This document shows positions 44,435 to 53,322 of a stretch of DNA of 64,000 nucleotides, piece by piece. The stretch is taken from assembly GCA_947491315.1 (NCBI GenBank), contig CANLII010000001.1, forward strand, positions 62,001 to 126,000, read 5' to 3'. The position numbers and the translations under genes were made by a program. The notes beneath the pieces are model-generated. The model had not been told where the DNA came from and did no database searches. It worked only from the letters and a program-made list of their open reading frames with translations. Each line of letters begins with the position of its first letter. Positions within the stretch are counted from its first letter, which is position 1. The DNA is from Ignavibacteria bacterium. GTDB taxonomy: Bacteria; Bacteroidota; Ignavibacteria; Kapaibacteriales; UBA961.

Positions 44435-45145
44435 TCATCGAATGATTGAGATCATCCCTCTTTGCATGCTACCTGTTTTTTCAGTGATGACATAACCATA
44501 AACTCCACTTGAAACATCAATTGGAATACTCTGATTATATGTTATTTGTGAACCATTTACGGATGTGAGAACAATATCTGCATCATTAAAACTAGGGTCG
44601 ATAAATAGTGACTGAGTTGTTGAATTCCAGTAAATAGCTTCACTCTTGGAAGTTTTGACCTCATAAATTGAACTTACATTACCTACATTGAATGTAAGAG
44701 AAATGGAAATTCTGTCAGATGGATCTTCTTCATTGAAGAAGGCAAAATCCAATACTGAAACTCCTTCCTTGGGTTCATTAAATACAGCATAATGATCCAC
44801 ATAGGCTGTAAATGCATTAGTATCTTGTCCTGGTTTCAAAGTGATCGGCTTGCCACCTGCAATATCTCTGGCATCCACCACACCGAAGGAATAACATTGT
44901 TCCCAGCAAAAATATGCTCTATGGGAAGGGGATATCTTCGATGTATCCATGGTTACCCAAATTTTAACGGGAGATGAGCTCACATTTTTCACATAGAGAT
45001 TGATTTTTGCAACATCAATGTCCAAATCAAAATTGACCGGACCTTTTGGACTTTTTGTGAATTCTAAACTTTGCGACAATACAGGAGATAGACTGCCGAG
45101 GAAAACCGCAAAAATTAAGCTAAAAAAGGATCTATAATTTTTCAT
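44435..45145 (-). CDS. Secreted protein of unknown function, possible T9SS substrate
   Basis: A signal peptide (SFFSLIFAVFLGSLSPVLSQ) is followed by a beta-rich domain with one Cys pair (FCWEQCYSFG). The last 50 residues (IVLTSVNGSQITYNQSIPI, then SSGVYGYVITEK and a terminal MISIIR) have the shape of a short type A sorting domain. I do not recognise the family. The track starts at 45169; ATG at 45145 removes eight residues before the signal peptide. Confidence 0.75.
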   Translation of the reverse strand: MKNYRSFFSLIFAVFLGSLSPVLSQSLEFTKSPKGPVNFDLDIDVAKINLYVKNVSSSPVKIWVTMDTSKISPSHRAYFCWEQCYSFGVVDARDIAGGKPITLKPGQDTNAFTAYVDHYAVFNEPKEGVSVLDFAFFNEEDPSDRISISLTFNVGNVSSIYEVKTSKSEAIYWNSTTQSLFIDPSFNDADIVLTSVNGSQITYNQSIPIDVSSGVYGYVITEKTGSMQRGMISIIR

Positions 45146-45178
45146 GTTTGTTATGTGTAATTGTGGCACATTATGGGG

Positions 45179-45224
45179 AAAAACTACCGAAAACTTGGCT
45201 TAAGAGCAAGTTTTTTTTAATTTG
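45179..45224. promoter_or_regulatory. Overlapping divergent promoter-like elements
   Basis: On the minus strand TTG, 20 bases, TAGTTTTT (45210-45179) points to the secreted-protein gene. On the plus strand TTG at 45195, 19 bases, TTAATTTG (45217-45224) points to the TlpA-like gene. Each -7 element has one mismatch to TAnnTTTG, and the two promoters overlap. Confidence 0.45.
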
Positions 45225-45293
45225 TGTGTGGCATTTCGGATAATTCATACTAAATGCTTAAGTACTTACTCACCATTCTCCTTCGGAGCATTT

Positions 45294-45827
45294 ATGAGAA
45301 CCATGTTCTTGTCCATTTCATTCATGTTTCTTTCGCTTTGCAGTGTTAAAGAATCACATGCTCAAGACAATGTAAAGCAGGTGATTCCATCAGCTTCGAT
45401 TAAGAATATTAAAGGTGAAAAGGTCAATTCCGCAACCATTACAAATGATGGAAAACCGATTCTTCTGAACTTTTGGGCCACATGGTGCAAACCATGCATT
45501 CAAGAATTAAGCAATCTCAGTTCGCTTTATGATGATTGGAAAGAAGCAACAGGCGTGAAAATCGTAGCTGTTTCTGTGGATGATGTTCGTAATTCTGCAA
45601 AGGTAGCTCCTTTTATTAATGGAAAGCGCTGGGAATATGAAGTATATCTCGATGAGAACGGTGATCTCAAAAGAGCAATGAATGTTAACAATGTGCCGCA
45701 TTCATTTTTGATAGATGGAAATGGTAAAATTGTGTGGCAACATAATTCTTATGCGCCCGGCGATGAAGAGAAATTGTATGAAGTATTAAAGCAAGTTGCT
45801 GCCGGACAGGAAGTAACCGGACATTAA
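45294..45827 (+). CDS. TlpA-like thioredoxin-fold protein, exported
   Basis: A signal peptide (MRTMFLSISFMFLSLCSVKESHA) precedes a thioredoxin fold with the active site FWATWCKPCIQEL (CKPC) and the cis-Pro region NNVPHSFLID. It likely reduces or isomerises disulfides, or serves cytochrome maturation, in the periplasm. The track begins at 45222; ATG at 45294 is the start that gives a proper signal peptide. It precedes a DUF6029 barrel and an Omp28-like lipoprotein, with a hairpin in between. Confidence 0.9.
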   Translation: MRTMFLSISFMFLSLCSVKESHAQDNVKQVIPSASIKNIKGEKVNSATITNDGKPILLNFWATWCKPCIQELSNLSSLYDDWKEATGVKIVAVSVDDVRNSAKVAPFINGKRWEYEVYLDENGDLKRAMNVNNVPHSFLIDGNGKIVWQHNSYAPGDEEKLYEVLKQVAAGQEVTGH

Positions 45828-45836
45828 TTGAACATC

Positions 45837-45868
45837 AATAAGCCCATCAAATATACGATGGGCTTATT
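45837..45868 (+). terminator. Hairpin after the TlpA-like gene
   Basis: AATAAGCCCATC-N8-GATGGGCTTATT is a perfect 12-bp stem. It is followed by GTATTGGATTTATTTTTT, so the U run is delayed; it may be a weak terminator or an mRNA-stabilising hairpin before the DUF6029 gene. Confidence 0.65.
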
Positions 45869-45895
45869 GTATTGGATTTATTTTTTCAAGGTCAC

Positions 45896-47644
45896 ATGAA
45901 AACACTTTTACTTCTCACATGTATTTATTGCTTTACACTCCCACTAGTGGCGCAAAATCAAAGTGATGGCTCCATCGGAGGAAATTTTCAAATTGATGTT
46001 CAATCATATTCACCGGATTCACTTATTGGTGCTCAAAATGTACCCGAAAAAGTCCGTTCCAATGCTTTCCTAAACCTTAATTATACGAAAGGAAATTTCA
46101 GTGCCGGTGTGCGATATGAATCCTACTTAAAAGAGATTCTTGGTTTCTCACCAAATTGGGGAGGAAAGGAAGGAAATGCAGGAATTGGATATCGATATGC
46201 TCGATATTCAAATGATGATTTTGATGTGACTATTGGTAATTTCTATGAGCAATTCGGGAATGGTATGATTCTTCGAACATATGAAGAAAGAGGATTAGGA
46301 TTAGATAATGCACTCGATGGCGTTCGTGCAAAATTAACAATGGCTAAGGGTCTTCAAATAACAGGAGTTTTTGGTAAACAACGCTCATTCTTCAATGTTG
46401 GCCCCGGCATTGTTCGGGGAATTGACGGAGAATTGTTGGTTGAGGATTTTCTTAAGAATTTTGGTGATAATGTTTCCATCCTTCCGGAAGGATGGAGACT
46501 CAGATTCGGCGGAGGTGTAGTCAGTAAATATGAACAAGATACAGATCCAACCTTGAATCTTCCTGAAAATGTTCTTGCCTATAATGCACGCATGACATTT
46601 CAAGCAGGTGGTTTGGCATTAGATGCTGAGTATGCTTATAAAATTAATGACCCCAAAACAACAAATGTGAATACATTCAATTCCGGAAGAGCTTTATATG
46701 TGAATGCTTCCTATTCATCACCAGGAATTGGCATAAATGTTTCATTGAAATCACTCGACAATATGGATTTTCGATCGAGTCGTCGTTCACAATTGACTGA
46801 TCTCGTTTTGAATTATCTTCCTGCTGTTACGAAGCAATATACATATCGTTTGTTAACCCTATATCCTTATGCAACTCAGCCAAATGGCGAGATTGGTATT
46901 CAAGCTGATTTGTTATATACTTTCCCAAAAGGAAGTTTTCTTGGTGGTAAATACGGCACTTCAATCAATATCAATTATGCCAGAGTGCATTCCATTGATT
47001 CTTCAAGAAATTTGAGTGATTCAACTGCAATTGAAGGTAATCTTTACAATACCAACTTCCTTTCTTTTGGACGCAGAGTATTTTTTGATGATATCAATGT
47101 TGAAATCCAGAAAAAATGGTCTAAAGATTTTAAAACTAATTTTGGTTATATGCGCCAATATTATTTGAAGGAATTGATTGAACTTCTTCCTGGAACGGGT
47201 GCTATTAAAACAGATGTCATTACATCTGAGTTTATTTATTCGCTTACCACAACAAAGACAATTCGTATCGAATTACAACATATGGCTGCTGAGCACAGAA
47301 AAATTGATGCAGATGGTAATGATAAAGAGGCCGAAAAGGATCCAAACGGTTTTACTATTTCTCCAAAATTGGATAATAATAATGGTAGCTGGATCTATGC
47401 TTTGGCAGAATACACAATTGCTCCTCAATGGTTTATTTCTTTGTTTAATGAATATAATTATGGTAATGAAGATCCAAACCGTAGACTGAATTATCTCAGT
47501 GGAAATATTATTTATGTAAAAGATGCTCTCCGCTTAACAGTTGGATATGGCCGAGTGCGTGGAGGTATTCTATGCGTTGGTGGTGTTTGTCGTCCGGTAC
47601 CTGCTTCTAATGGATTTTCGCTTTCTATTTCATCCACATTTTAA
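45896..47644 (+). CDS. DUF6029-family outer-membrane protein
   Basis: A signal peptide (MKTLLLLTCIYCFTLPLVAQ) is followed by repeated amphipathic strands (NAFLNLNYTKGNFSAGVRYE, DVTIGNFYEQFGNGMILRTYEERGLGLDN), ending FSLSISSTF. The GxFYExFGxGxxLR block is typical of the DUF6029 proteins of Bacteroidota, which look like barrels of unknown role. The first eight residues of the track ORF are dropped in favour of ATG at 45896. Its neighbours on both sides have thioredoxin folds, and this combination may be functional. Confidence 0.8.
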   Translation: MKTLLLLTCIYCFTLPLVAQNQSDGSIGGNFQIDVQSYSPDSLIGAQNVPEKVRSNAFLNLNYTKGNFSAGVRYESYLKEILGFSPNWGGKEGNAGIGYRYARYSNDDFDVTIGNFYEQFGNGMILRTYEERGLGLDNALDGVRAKLTMAKGLQITGVFGKQRSFFNVGPGIVRGIDGELLVEDFLKNFGDNVSILPEGWRLRFGGGVVSKYEQDTDPTLNLPENVLAYNARMTFQAGGLALDAEYAYKINDPKTTNVNTFNSGRALYVNASYSSPGIGINVSLKSLDNMDFRSSRRSQLTDLVLNYLPAVTKQYTYRLLTLYPYATQPNGEIGIQADLLYTFPKGSFLGGKYGTSININYARVHSIDSSRNLSDSTAIEGNLYNTNFLSFGRRVFFDDINVEIQKKWSKDFKTNFGYMRQYYLKELIELLPGTGAIKTDVITSEFIYSLTTTKTIRIELQHMAAEHRKIDADGNDKEAEKDPNGFTISPKLDNNNGSWIYALAEYTIAPQWFISLFNEYNYGNEDPNRRLNYLSGNIIYVKDALRLTVGYGRVRGGILCVGGVCRPVPASNGFSLSISSTF

Positions 47645-47661
47645 TCTTGAGGTTTTTCATC

Positions 47662-48510
47662 ATGAATAGATATTTCTCTGTGGCTATATGTGTGATGTTG
47701 GTTCTGCTTCTTTCAGCATGCGATGAGATCGCACCGCCATATAAGCAATCCGGTGGTGTTGTAGTTGTCACTGGTGAACAAAAAGTATTGATTGAAGACT
47801 TTACCGGATTTCGTTGTGGAAATTGTCCATCAGCAGCAGAAACCGCAGATAATTTATACAAAGCATATAAAGGTAAAATCATTGTAATAGGCATTCATAG
47901 CGGGCCTACATTTGCTTCTCCTCGCGGAAAATTATATTCATTGGATTTTAGAACCACTGTCGGTGAAGAATTATTCAACACATTCTTGGGTGCTACAGGT
48001 GGTCAGCCAAATGGAATGGTGAATCGTGCAGGTGATGGAAATAAGATCATCGCACCAGATGGTTGGTCCGCGCAAGTTGCAACGGAACTTGAAAAAGAAG
48101 CTAAGGCAATTATCGATCTTGCTCCAAAATATGATACAAATACTCAAATTTTGACAGTAGATGTAGATGTTCGATGGCTTGCCGAAGGAGCAGAAGATGA
48201 CCACTTGGCTGTGTATTTGAGTGAAGATTCAATCATCTATCCCCAGAAAGACTATCGCAGACCTTCTCTTGGTTTGACTGAAGATGATTCAAACTTTGTG
48301 CATATGCATGTCTTACGCTCAGCTGTTGGAGAATTCGGCACATGGGGAGAACAAATTTCTTCTCAGAAATCTGGTGCAAAAGTCTCAAAACGCTATACAT
48401 TGAGTTTTGCCGGCAAACCATGGAGACCAAAATATTGTTCTGTGATCGGCATACTTCACAGCAAAAATGAAGGTACGATCATTCAAGTAAATGATGCAAA
48501 AATTAAATAA
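47662..48510 (+). CDS. Omp28-related lipoprotein with thioredoxin-like CxxC
   Basis: A lipoprotein signal (MLVLLLSACDE, lipobox LSAC) precedes an Omp28-like domain with VLIEDFTGFRCGNCPSAAETA; the CGNC pair is the redox-type motif of this family. GAEDDHLAVYL and PWRPKYCSVIGIL follow. ATG at 47662 has GAGG nine bases upstream. It is membrane-anchored on the periplasmic or outer-membrane side and probably transcribed with the DUF6029 gene. Confidence 0.85.
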   Translation: MNRYFSVAICVMLVLLLSACDEIAPPYKQSGGVVVVTGEQKVLIEDFTGFRCGNCPSAAETADNLYKAYKGKIIVIGIHSGPTFASPRGKLYSLDFRTTVGEELFNTFLGATGGQPNGMVNRAGDGNKIIAPDGWSAQVATELEKEAKAIIDLAPKYDTNTQILTVDVDVRWLAEGAEDDHLAVYLSEDSIIYPQKDYRRPSLGLTEDDSNFVHMHVLRSAVGEFGTWGEQISSQKSGAKVSKRYTLSFAGKPWRPKYCSVIGILHSKNEGTIIQVNDAKIK

Positions 48511-48530
48511 TATTATTGAGGTTTTTTACA

Positions 48531-48863
48531 ATGAGTTCATCTAGTTCACCCTGGACAGGTATTTTGAAATTCTTCGGTGCCGCAATAGTCAGCATCATCA
48601 CGCTTTCGGTTGCAATGCTTCTCGCAGGAACAATCTCACCCGGTTCTGACACATTGGGATCTCATCGATGGATGACGGGAATGATACTTGCGATGCTTGG
48701 AATGGCTATCGGAATTGCGGCAACATATGCTCCAAATCCTTTGGATGATCCCAAAAACCCAAGTTCAATTTTTACGAATATGTTTGAATGGGTCGGTATG
48801 ATGACATTTTTTGGTGGTCTTGCATTATTTGTTTCTGCTCAAGCTTCAAAATTCAAATTCTAA
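48531..48863 (+). CDS. Small membrane protein of unknown function
   Basis: About 110 aa with three membrane helices (FFGAAIVSIITLSVAMLLAG, WMTGMILAMLGMAIGIAATY, MMTFFGGLALFVSA). The ATG at 48531 follows GAGG by nine bases, the same leader pattern (TTGAGGTTTTT) as the preceding lipoprotein gene. No family recognised. It lies 20 bp before gatA. Confidence 0.75.
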   Translation: MSSSSSPWTGILKFFGAAIVSIITLSVAMLLAGTISPGSDTLGSHRWMTGMILAMLGMAIGIAATYAPNPLDDPKNPSSIFTNMFEWVGMMTFFGGLALFVSAQASKFKF

Positions 48864-48882
48864 TATAATTGTGAAACAATAC

Positions 48883-50301
48883 ATGAATGTCCTCAATTAT
48901 GAACGCGACTCGATCGCTGTACATAATGGTGAATTGACATATACAGAAATCATCACCAATGCGCTTCGACATATCGAAGAAAAGAAATCACTTAATGCTT
49001 TTTTACATCTTCATGAAGAAGCTATAGATATAGCAAAAGAAGCTGATGAACGAGTGAATAATGCTCCTTTGCTCAATGGAATGACCATTGCTTTAAAAGA
49101 CAATATATCCGCGATGGGCATGCCCATGACTTGTGGATCCAAAATGTTGGAACATTTTCAGCCGATGTATGATGCAACAGTTGTCAATCGATTGAAAGAA
49201 CATGGCTCCATTATTCTCGGTAAAGTCAACATGGATGAATTCGCCATGGGATCAAGCGGAGAGACATCATATTTTGGTCCTACAGATCATCCAATGTTTT
49301 CAGGATATGTTCCCGGTGGATCTTCTTCCGGCTCTGCTGTTGCAGTTGCCGCTGGATTATGTCATGCTGCATTGGGCTCTGACACCGGAGGTTCTGTACG
49401 ACAACCCGCCGCATTTTGTGGCATTTATGGTTTCAAACCTAGTTATGGAAGAATTTCCCGCTTTGGATTAACAGCATTTGCTTCTTCTCTTGATCAAATA
49501 GGTGTTTTTTCAGGTGATATGCCAAGTTTGGCAAGAGTTTTCGATGCAATCTCGGGTCATGATGAGCATGATTCCACAACTTCTACTATTCCACCAACTC
49601 AGTCTTATTCAGCAATAATGAATCATGCTGTTGATCTTCAGAATATTACATTGGCAATTCTCCCGGAGTCTGAATTAACCGGATTAGATCCTGAAGTCAG
49701 AAAAGCATATAATCATACAATTGATGTTTTGAAGAATGCAGGCGTGAAATTTATACATGCATCCATTCCTGGTTCAAAAGCATGGATACCGACATATTAT
49801 ATTCTAGCTACAGCCGAAGCCTCTTCAAATCTTGCTCGATTCGATGGAGTACGATTTGGATGGAGAGATAGTTCAGATGCGAGTGACATGACTTCAGCCA
49901 CAAGAAGTACGGGATTTGGAAATGAAGTAAAGAGAAGAATCATGCTTGGTACATATGTTTTGTCATCGGGATATTATGAAGCATATTATGTGAAAGCTCA
50001 AAAAGCTCGACGAGCAATCTCAGAGGGGTATGTCTCCATTTTTTCCCAAGCTGATGCAATGTTAATGCCCACAACTGCCGGACTGCCATTCAAAAGAGGA
50101 GAAAAGAAGAACCCTATTGAAATGTACCTTTCAGACTATTTTACTGTGTCTTCAAATATTGCAGGAATACCTTCAATCAGTTTTCCTGCGGGTTATTCCA
50201 CTCAAGGCCTTCCGATAGGAATGCAATTACAAGCTTCACTGATGAATGATGAGAAACTTCTGTCCATCACTCATGCAGTGTCAGGCATTGTATCGACATA
50301 A
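48883..50301 (+). CDS. gatA: Aspartyl/glutamyl-tRNA(Asn/Gln) amidotransferase subunit A
   Basis: Amidase-signature enzyme giving ammonia for Gln-tRNA(Gln) or Asn-tRNA(Asn) formation. The Ser-Ser-Lys triad is visible: LKDNISAMG with Lys, GGSSSGSAVAVAAG, and GSDTGGSVRQPAAF. Length and C-terminal blocks (KRRIMLGTYVLSSGYYEAYY) fit GatA rather than other amidases. The track starts at 48811; ATG at 48883 (MNVLNYERDS) removes overlap with the upstream gene. gatB and gatC are not adjacent. Confidence 0.92.
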   Translation: MNVLNYERDSIAVHNGELTYTEIITNALRHIEEKKSLNAFLHLHEEAIDIAKEADERVNNAPLLNGMTIALKDNISAMGMPMTCGSKMLEHFQPMYDATVVNRLKEHGSIILGKVNMDEFAMGSSGETSYFGPTDHPMFSGYVPGGSSSGSAVAVAAGLCHAALGSDTGGSVRQPAAFCGIYGFKPSYGRISRFGLTAFASSLDQIGVFSGDMPSLARVFDAISGHDEHDSTTSTIPPTQSYSAIMNHAVDLQNITLAILPESELTGLDPEVRKAYNHTIDVLKNAGVKFIHASIPGSKAWIPTYYILATAEASSNLARFDGVRFGWRDSSDASDMTSATRSTGFGNEVKRRIMLGTYVLSSGYYEAYYVKAQKARRAISEGYVSIFSQADAMLMPTTAGLPFKRGEKKNPIEMYLSDYFTVSSNIAGIPSISFPAGYSTQGLPIGMQLQASLMNDEKLLSITHAVSGIVST

Positions 50302-50340
50302 TATTGTTCCTTTTTTTCAAGGATTATTCATCTGTCGATC

Positions 50341-52065
50341 ATGATCTTACATATCTTCATTGAAATCTTCATTTGTATTTCAATGATGCTTTCGCCCAAT
50401 CTCTTTTCTCAAGAGATTGTGTGCTTTTTCCCTACAGGTACTTCCAAGACGCTTTCATATATACAGTCACAGCAACAGAAATATGTAAAAATTACTGAAC
50501 TAAGTAAGCAATTACTCATTGGAACTGTTTATAATCCTGCAAAGCAAATATTATCTTTCAAAAAGGGGAATCTTACCTATGTCCCTCAATCAACAGTATT
50601 GAACTTCACTCTGAAAGATGGATCGGAATATCTCACAAAAATGAAGCATGCTGTCATTAAACAACAATCTGAACATTATGTGCCATTCGATGATTTTGTA
50701 ACTGCTTTACAATCTTTGGGACTGCATTCAATTGAAAAAAGGGGTGAGAATGTCTATCAAATAGGGAAAGGCATAAATCCACTTCTTGCTTCAACATTTG
50801 CTATTCCTGCTGAAATGCTTGACGAACAGAGTACTCAGGAAATGGCTGATGAATCCGGAAGTGAAGTGTTTAATAAAGAAGAGCTTATTGTCTCATCCGG
50901 TTTTGCGGAAACCCAACAAGCAGAAAAAAGACAGAATGAGAAAAAAATACTACCCAAACAAAAAATCCTCCAAGCAATTGTAGAATCTGCTGATGCATCA
51001 AATGCTGAAAAGTGTACAATCACCGGAATATCACTTGAAGCAATCGATGATACATATACAATTGGATTTTCCTCGAATATAGGCTTGGAAAAGTATCAAA
51101 AACCTGAGATCAGAGGAAGGGAAGTCATTATTCGTTTTCCTGATACTGAGGACGGCACCAAATCTCTGCAAAAACTCTCAACATTCTCCAATATTACATC
51201 ATTTGGGAAAGAACAGATCCGAAATTTTGCGCTCTATACGATACGGTTTTCCCAGGATATAGAAAAAGCAGAAATCAAAAAAAATACTTCTAGGTCAGTA
51301 CAAGTAACAATAACATTAAAACCTGTCGAGAAAACTGAGTCAGCACCAAAGATAAAGGGAGTTTGGGATTTGGATGTCATTGTATTGGATCCTGGGCATG
51401 GTGGTGAAGATGCAGGAGCAATCAGCATAAACGGTTATAGAGAAAAAGATATCGCATTATCAATAGCAAAAAAAACAAAGGAATTGTTAAAGAAAGAACT
51501 CCCAAATACAAAAGTTGTCATGACCAGAGATGATGATACATTCGTGGAATTGTATCGCAGAGGACAACTTGCAAATAAGAATAAAGGGAAATTATTTATC
51601 AGTATACACTGCAATTCAATGCCAACAAAACCACATCCTGCAAATGGATGTGAGTCTTATATACTCAGGCCCGGTAGAAATTCAGAAGCTGTTCGTGTAG
51701 CAGAGAAAGAAAATGCTGCCATCAGACTTGAAAAAGAGCGAGTAAACTATGATGATATAAGCGAAGAAAAGCTTATCATTTCAACTATGGCTCAATCTGC
51801 TTTTGTAAAGTTTAGTGAAAAATATGCTGCTATGCTTCAAAAGGAAGTTGCCGGAAAAACCGGATTATTTAATCGCGGTGTGAATCAAGCCGGATTTCTG
51901 GTTTTGGTTGGAGCTTCGATGCCCAATGTGTTATTCGAAACAGGTTTCTTGTCAAATATCAATGATGAAAAATTACTAGTTTCAGAAAAGGGACAACAGA
52001 TGATGGCTGAAGGGATAGTGAAAGCCATCAAGCGATATGCACAGGAATATGCCAAAAATAATTAA
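50341..52065 (+). CDS. N-acetylmuramoyl-L-alanine amidase (Amidase_3)
   Basis: A signal peptide is followed by about 300 residues with a beta-rich AMIN-like domain (residues about 230-320), then the zinc amidase: VIVLDPGHGGEDAGA with the first His, YREKDIALSIAKK, LFISIHCNS with the second His, and VLFETGFLSN with the catalytic Glu. It cleaves peptide stems from peptidoglycan, as AmiC does in cell separation. At 574 aa the N-terminal part is longer than in E. coli amidases. Confidence 0.92.
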   Translation: MILHIFIEIFICISMMLSPNLFSQEIVCFFPTGTSKTLSYIQSQQQKYVKITELSKQLLIGTVYNPAKQILSFKKGNLTYVPQSTVLNFTLKDGSEYLTKMKHAVIKQQSEHYVPFDDFVTALQSLGLHSIEKRGENVYQIGKGINPLLASTFAIPAEMLDEQSTQEMADESGSEVFNKEELIVSSGFAETQQAEKRQNEKKILPKQKILQAIVESADASNAEKCTITGISLEAIDDTYTIGFSSNIGLEKYQKPEIRGREVIIRFPDTEDGTKSLQKLSTFSNITSFGKEQIRNFALYTIRFSQDIEKAEIKKNTSRSVQVTITLKPVEKTESAPKIKGVWDLDVIVLDPGHGGEDAGAISINGYREKDIALSIAKKTKELLKKELPNTKVVMTRDDDTFVELYRRGQLANKNKGKLFISIHCNSMPTKPHPANGCESYILRPGRNSEAVRVAEKENAAIRLEKERVNYDDISEEKLIISTMAQSAFVKFSEKYAAMLQKEVAGKTGLFNRGVNQAGFLVLVGASMPNVLFETGFLSNINDEKLLVSEKGQQMMAEGIVKAIKRYAQEYAKNN

Positions 52066-52069
52066 GGAA

Positions 52070-52429
52070 TTAATGCAATACTTTCTGAATATGCCCTAGT
52101 AATTCCTTTACTTGTTCTTTGGTACAGACATACTTCACCCCATGTGTTTTGGCTTTGTGAATTCCCTCATGATCATGTTTTATGTCAGTATATGCAATAA
52201 TATTGATTGCTTGAGCTTCCTTTACATTACGAATATTTCTAAAGAAAGAGAATGCATCAAATGATTCAGCATGCATATTGACAATCATAAATACGGGAAT
52301 CTCTTTTTGAAGCAAGGAATCTATTTCAGGAGGAATGAGTGAAAAACCATATTCTTGATTGTGTAAAAAGGTTGTAAACTCATATTGTTCCATGATATTA
52401 TGACTAAGGATATGCCAGTAAACTTTCAT
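52070..52429 (-). CDS. Degenerate receiver-domain protein (pseudo-receiver)
   Basis: About 119 aa with the size and order of a CheY fold: EIPVFMIVNMHAESFDAFSFF takes the place of the phospho-acceptor strand, IIAYTDI the Thr strand, and KYVCTKEQVKELL the Lys strand. The acceptor Asp appears to be Asn, so phosphorylation is unlikely. ATG at 52429 follows the SirB1-like stop by one base; the track start is 52441. It is the last gene of the ygfZ run. Confidence 0.6.
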   Translation of the reverse strand: MKVYWHILSHNIMEQYEFTTFLHNQEYGFSLIPPEIDSLLQKEIPVFMIVNMHAESFDAFSFFRNIRNVKEAQAINIIAYTDIKHDHEGIHKAKTHGVKYVCTKEQVKELLGHIQKVLH

Positions 52430-52430
52430 A

Positions 52431-53318
52431 CTAATGTTCAATCTCGAAGAAATTCATAAGATCTTCCACTTGTTCTAATTCCCAAACTGATTGTTCTCGT
52501 TTAAAGCAGTGGTATAAGTTCCGTAACATTCTACATAACATATCTTCTGAATCAACAGGAGCAAGCATCGTATCAGAATATGGAATTCCTGCTTTGATCA
52601 AAAAATTCAAACAATCTTCCTTTGATAATGATAAGCCATAGTTGTAAACATCGATATAAGTGTCTAAATCACGAGATTTTACGAGGAAATGGAGTGGCAT
52701 ACCTATCCCTTCAAGCGCTATTCCGGACTTATTTCCAAGTATGATATACAGCAATGACAATGCAAGTGGAATACCAACTCTTTTTTCTGTCACACTGTGA
52801 AAAAAACAATGTTCTGGTAAATAATAATGTGAAGTAGGAGGACGATACGTGAATTGATCAAAGAAGACAGAATTCAAGGAATTGATTTTCTGCTGTTCAT
52901 TCTTTGCATCTGTTCTGTCCATATGTTCTTTTACTTCATCCGACATTGCATTGAGATGTGCTTCAATGATCCATGCATTTGATTCCGGATATCCAAAATG
53001 AGAAAGTAGATCAAAGAGAGTGAATAGATCTGGAGAGACTTGTCTATTCCGACAAGACAAGACATAATCTTTCACCTCATTCAACCCTTCTTCTTTAAAG
53101 TGGTTCAATACATTTTTGAGAGTTGATATAGATTGCTCTGAACTCTGATTCAGAATCTCATTTCTTATGATTGGGACGATTGAAGTGCCAAATGAGAATA
53201 AATATTGTTCAATGTGACTGGAAATATCTTCATCGGTATCATCCAATAATGATAGGGCAGGTGAGATTTTCTGCGCTAATTCTTGCTGTCGATCAAGTAT
53301 TGTAAATTGCTTACTCAT
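52431..53318 (-). CDS. SirB1/transglutaminase-like family protein
   Basis: The block VTEKRVGIPLALSLLYIILG followed by GIGMPLHFLVKS is the hallmark of the SirB1 (Transglut_core2) family, whose members are usually non-catalytic or of unknown role. The N-terminal 110 residues are helical. It sits 4 bp after a LOG-family gene and just before a pseudo-receiver gene. Function unknown. Confidence 0.82.
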   Translation of the reverse strand: MSKQFTILDRQQELAQKISPALSLLDDTDEDISSHIEQYLFSFGTSIVPIIRNEILNQSSEQSISTLKNVLNHFKEEGLNEVKDYVLSCRNRQVSPDLFTLFDLLSHFGYPESNAWIIEAHLNAMSDEVKEHMDRTDAKNEQQKINSLNSVFFDQFTYRPPTSHYYLPEHCFFHSVTEKRVGIPLALSLLYIILGNKSGIALEGIGMPLHFLVKSRDLDTYIDVYNYGLSLSKEDCLNFLIKAGIPYSDTMLAPVDSEDMLCRMLRNLYHCFKREQSVWELEQVEDLMNFFEIEH

Positions 53319-53322
53319 TGGC

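Noticed and set aside
45170-45190. TGGCAC as a sigma54 -24 element near 45165
   Set aside because: No GC element at the correct distance for -12.
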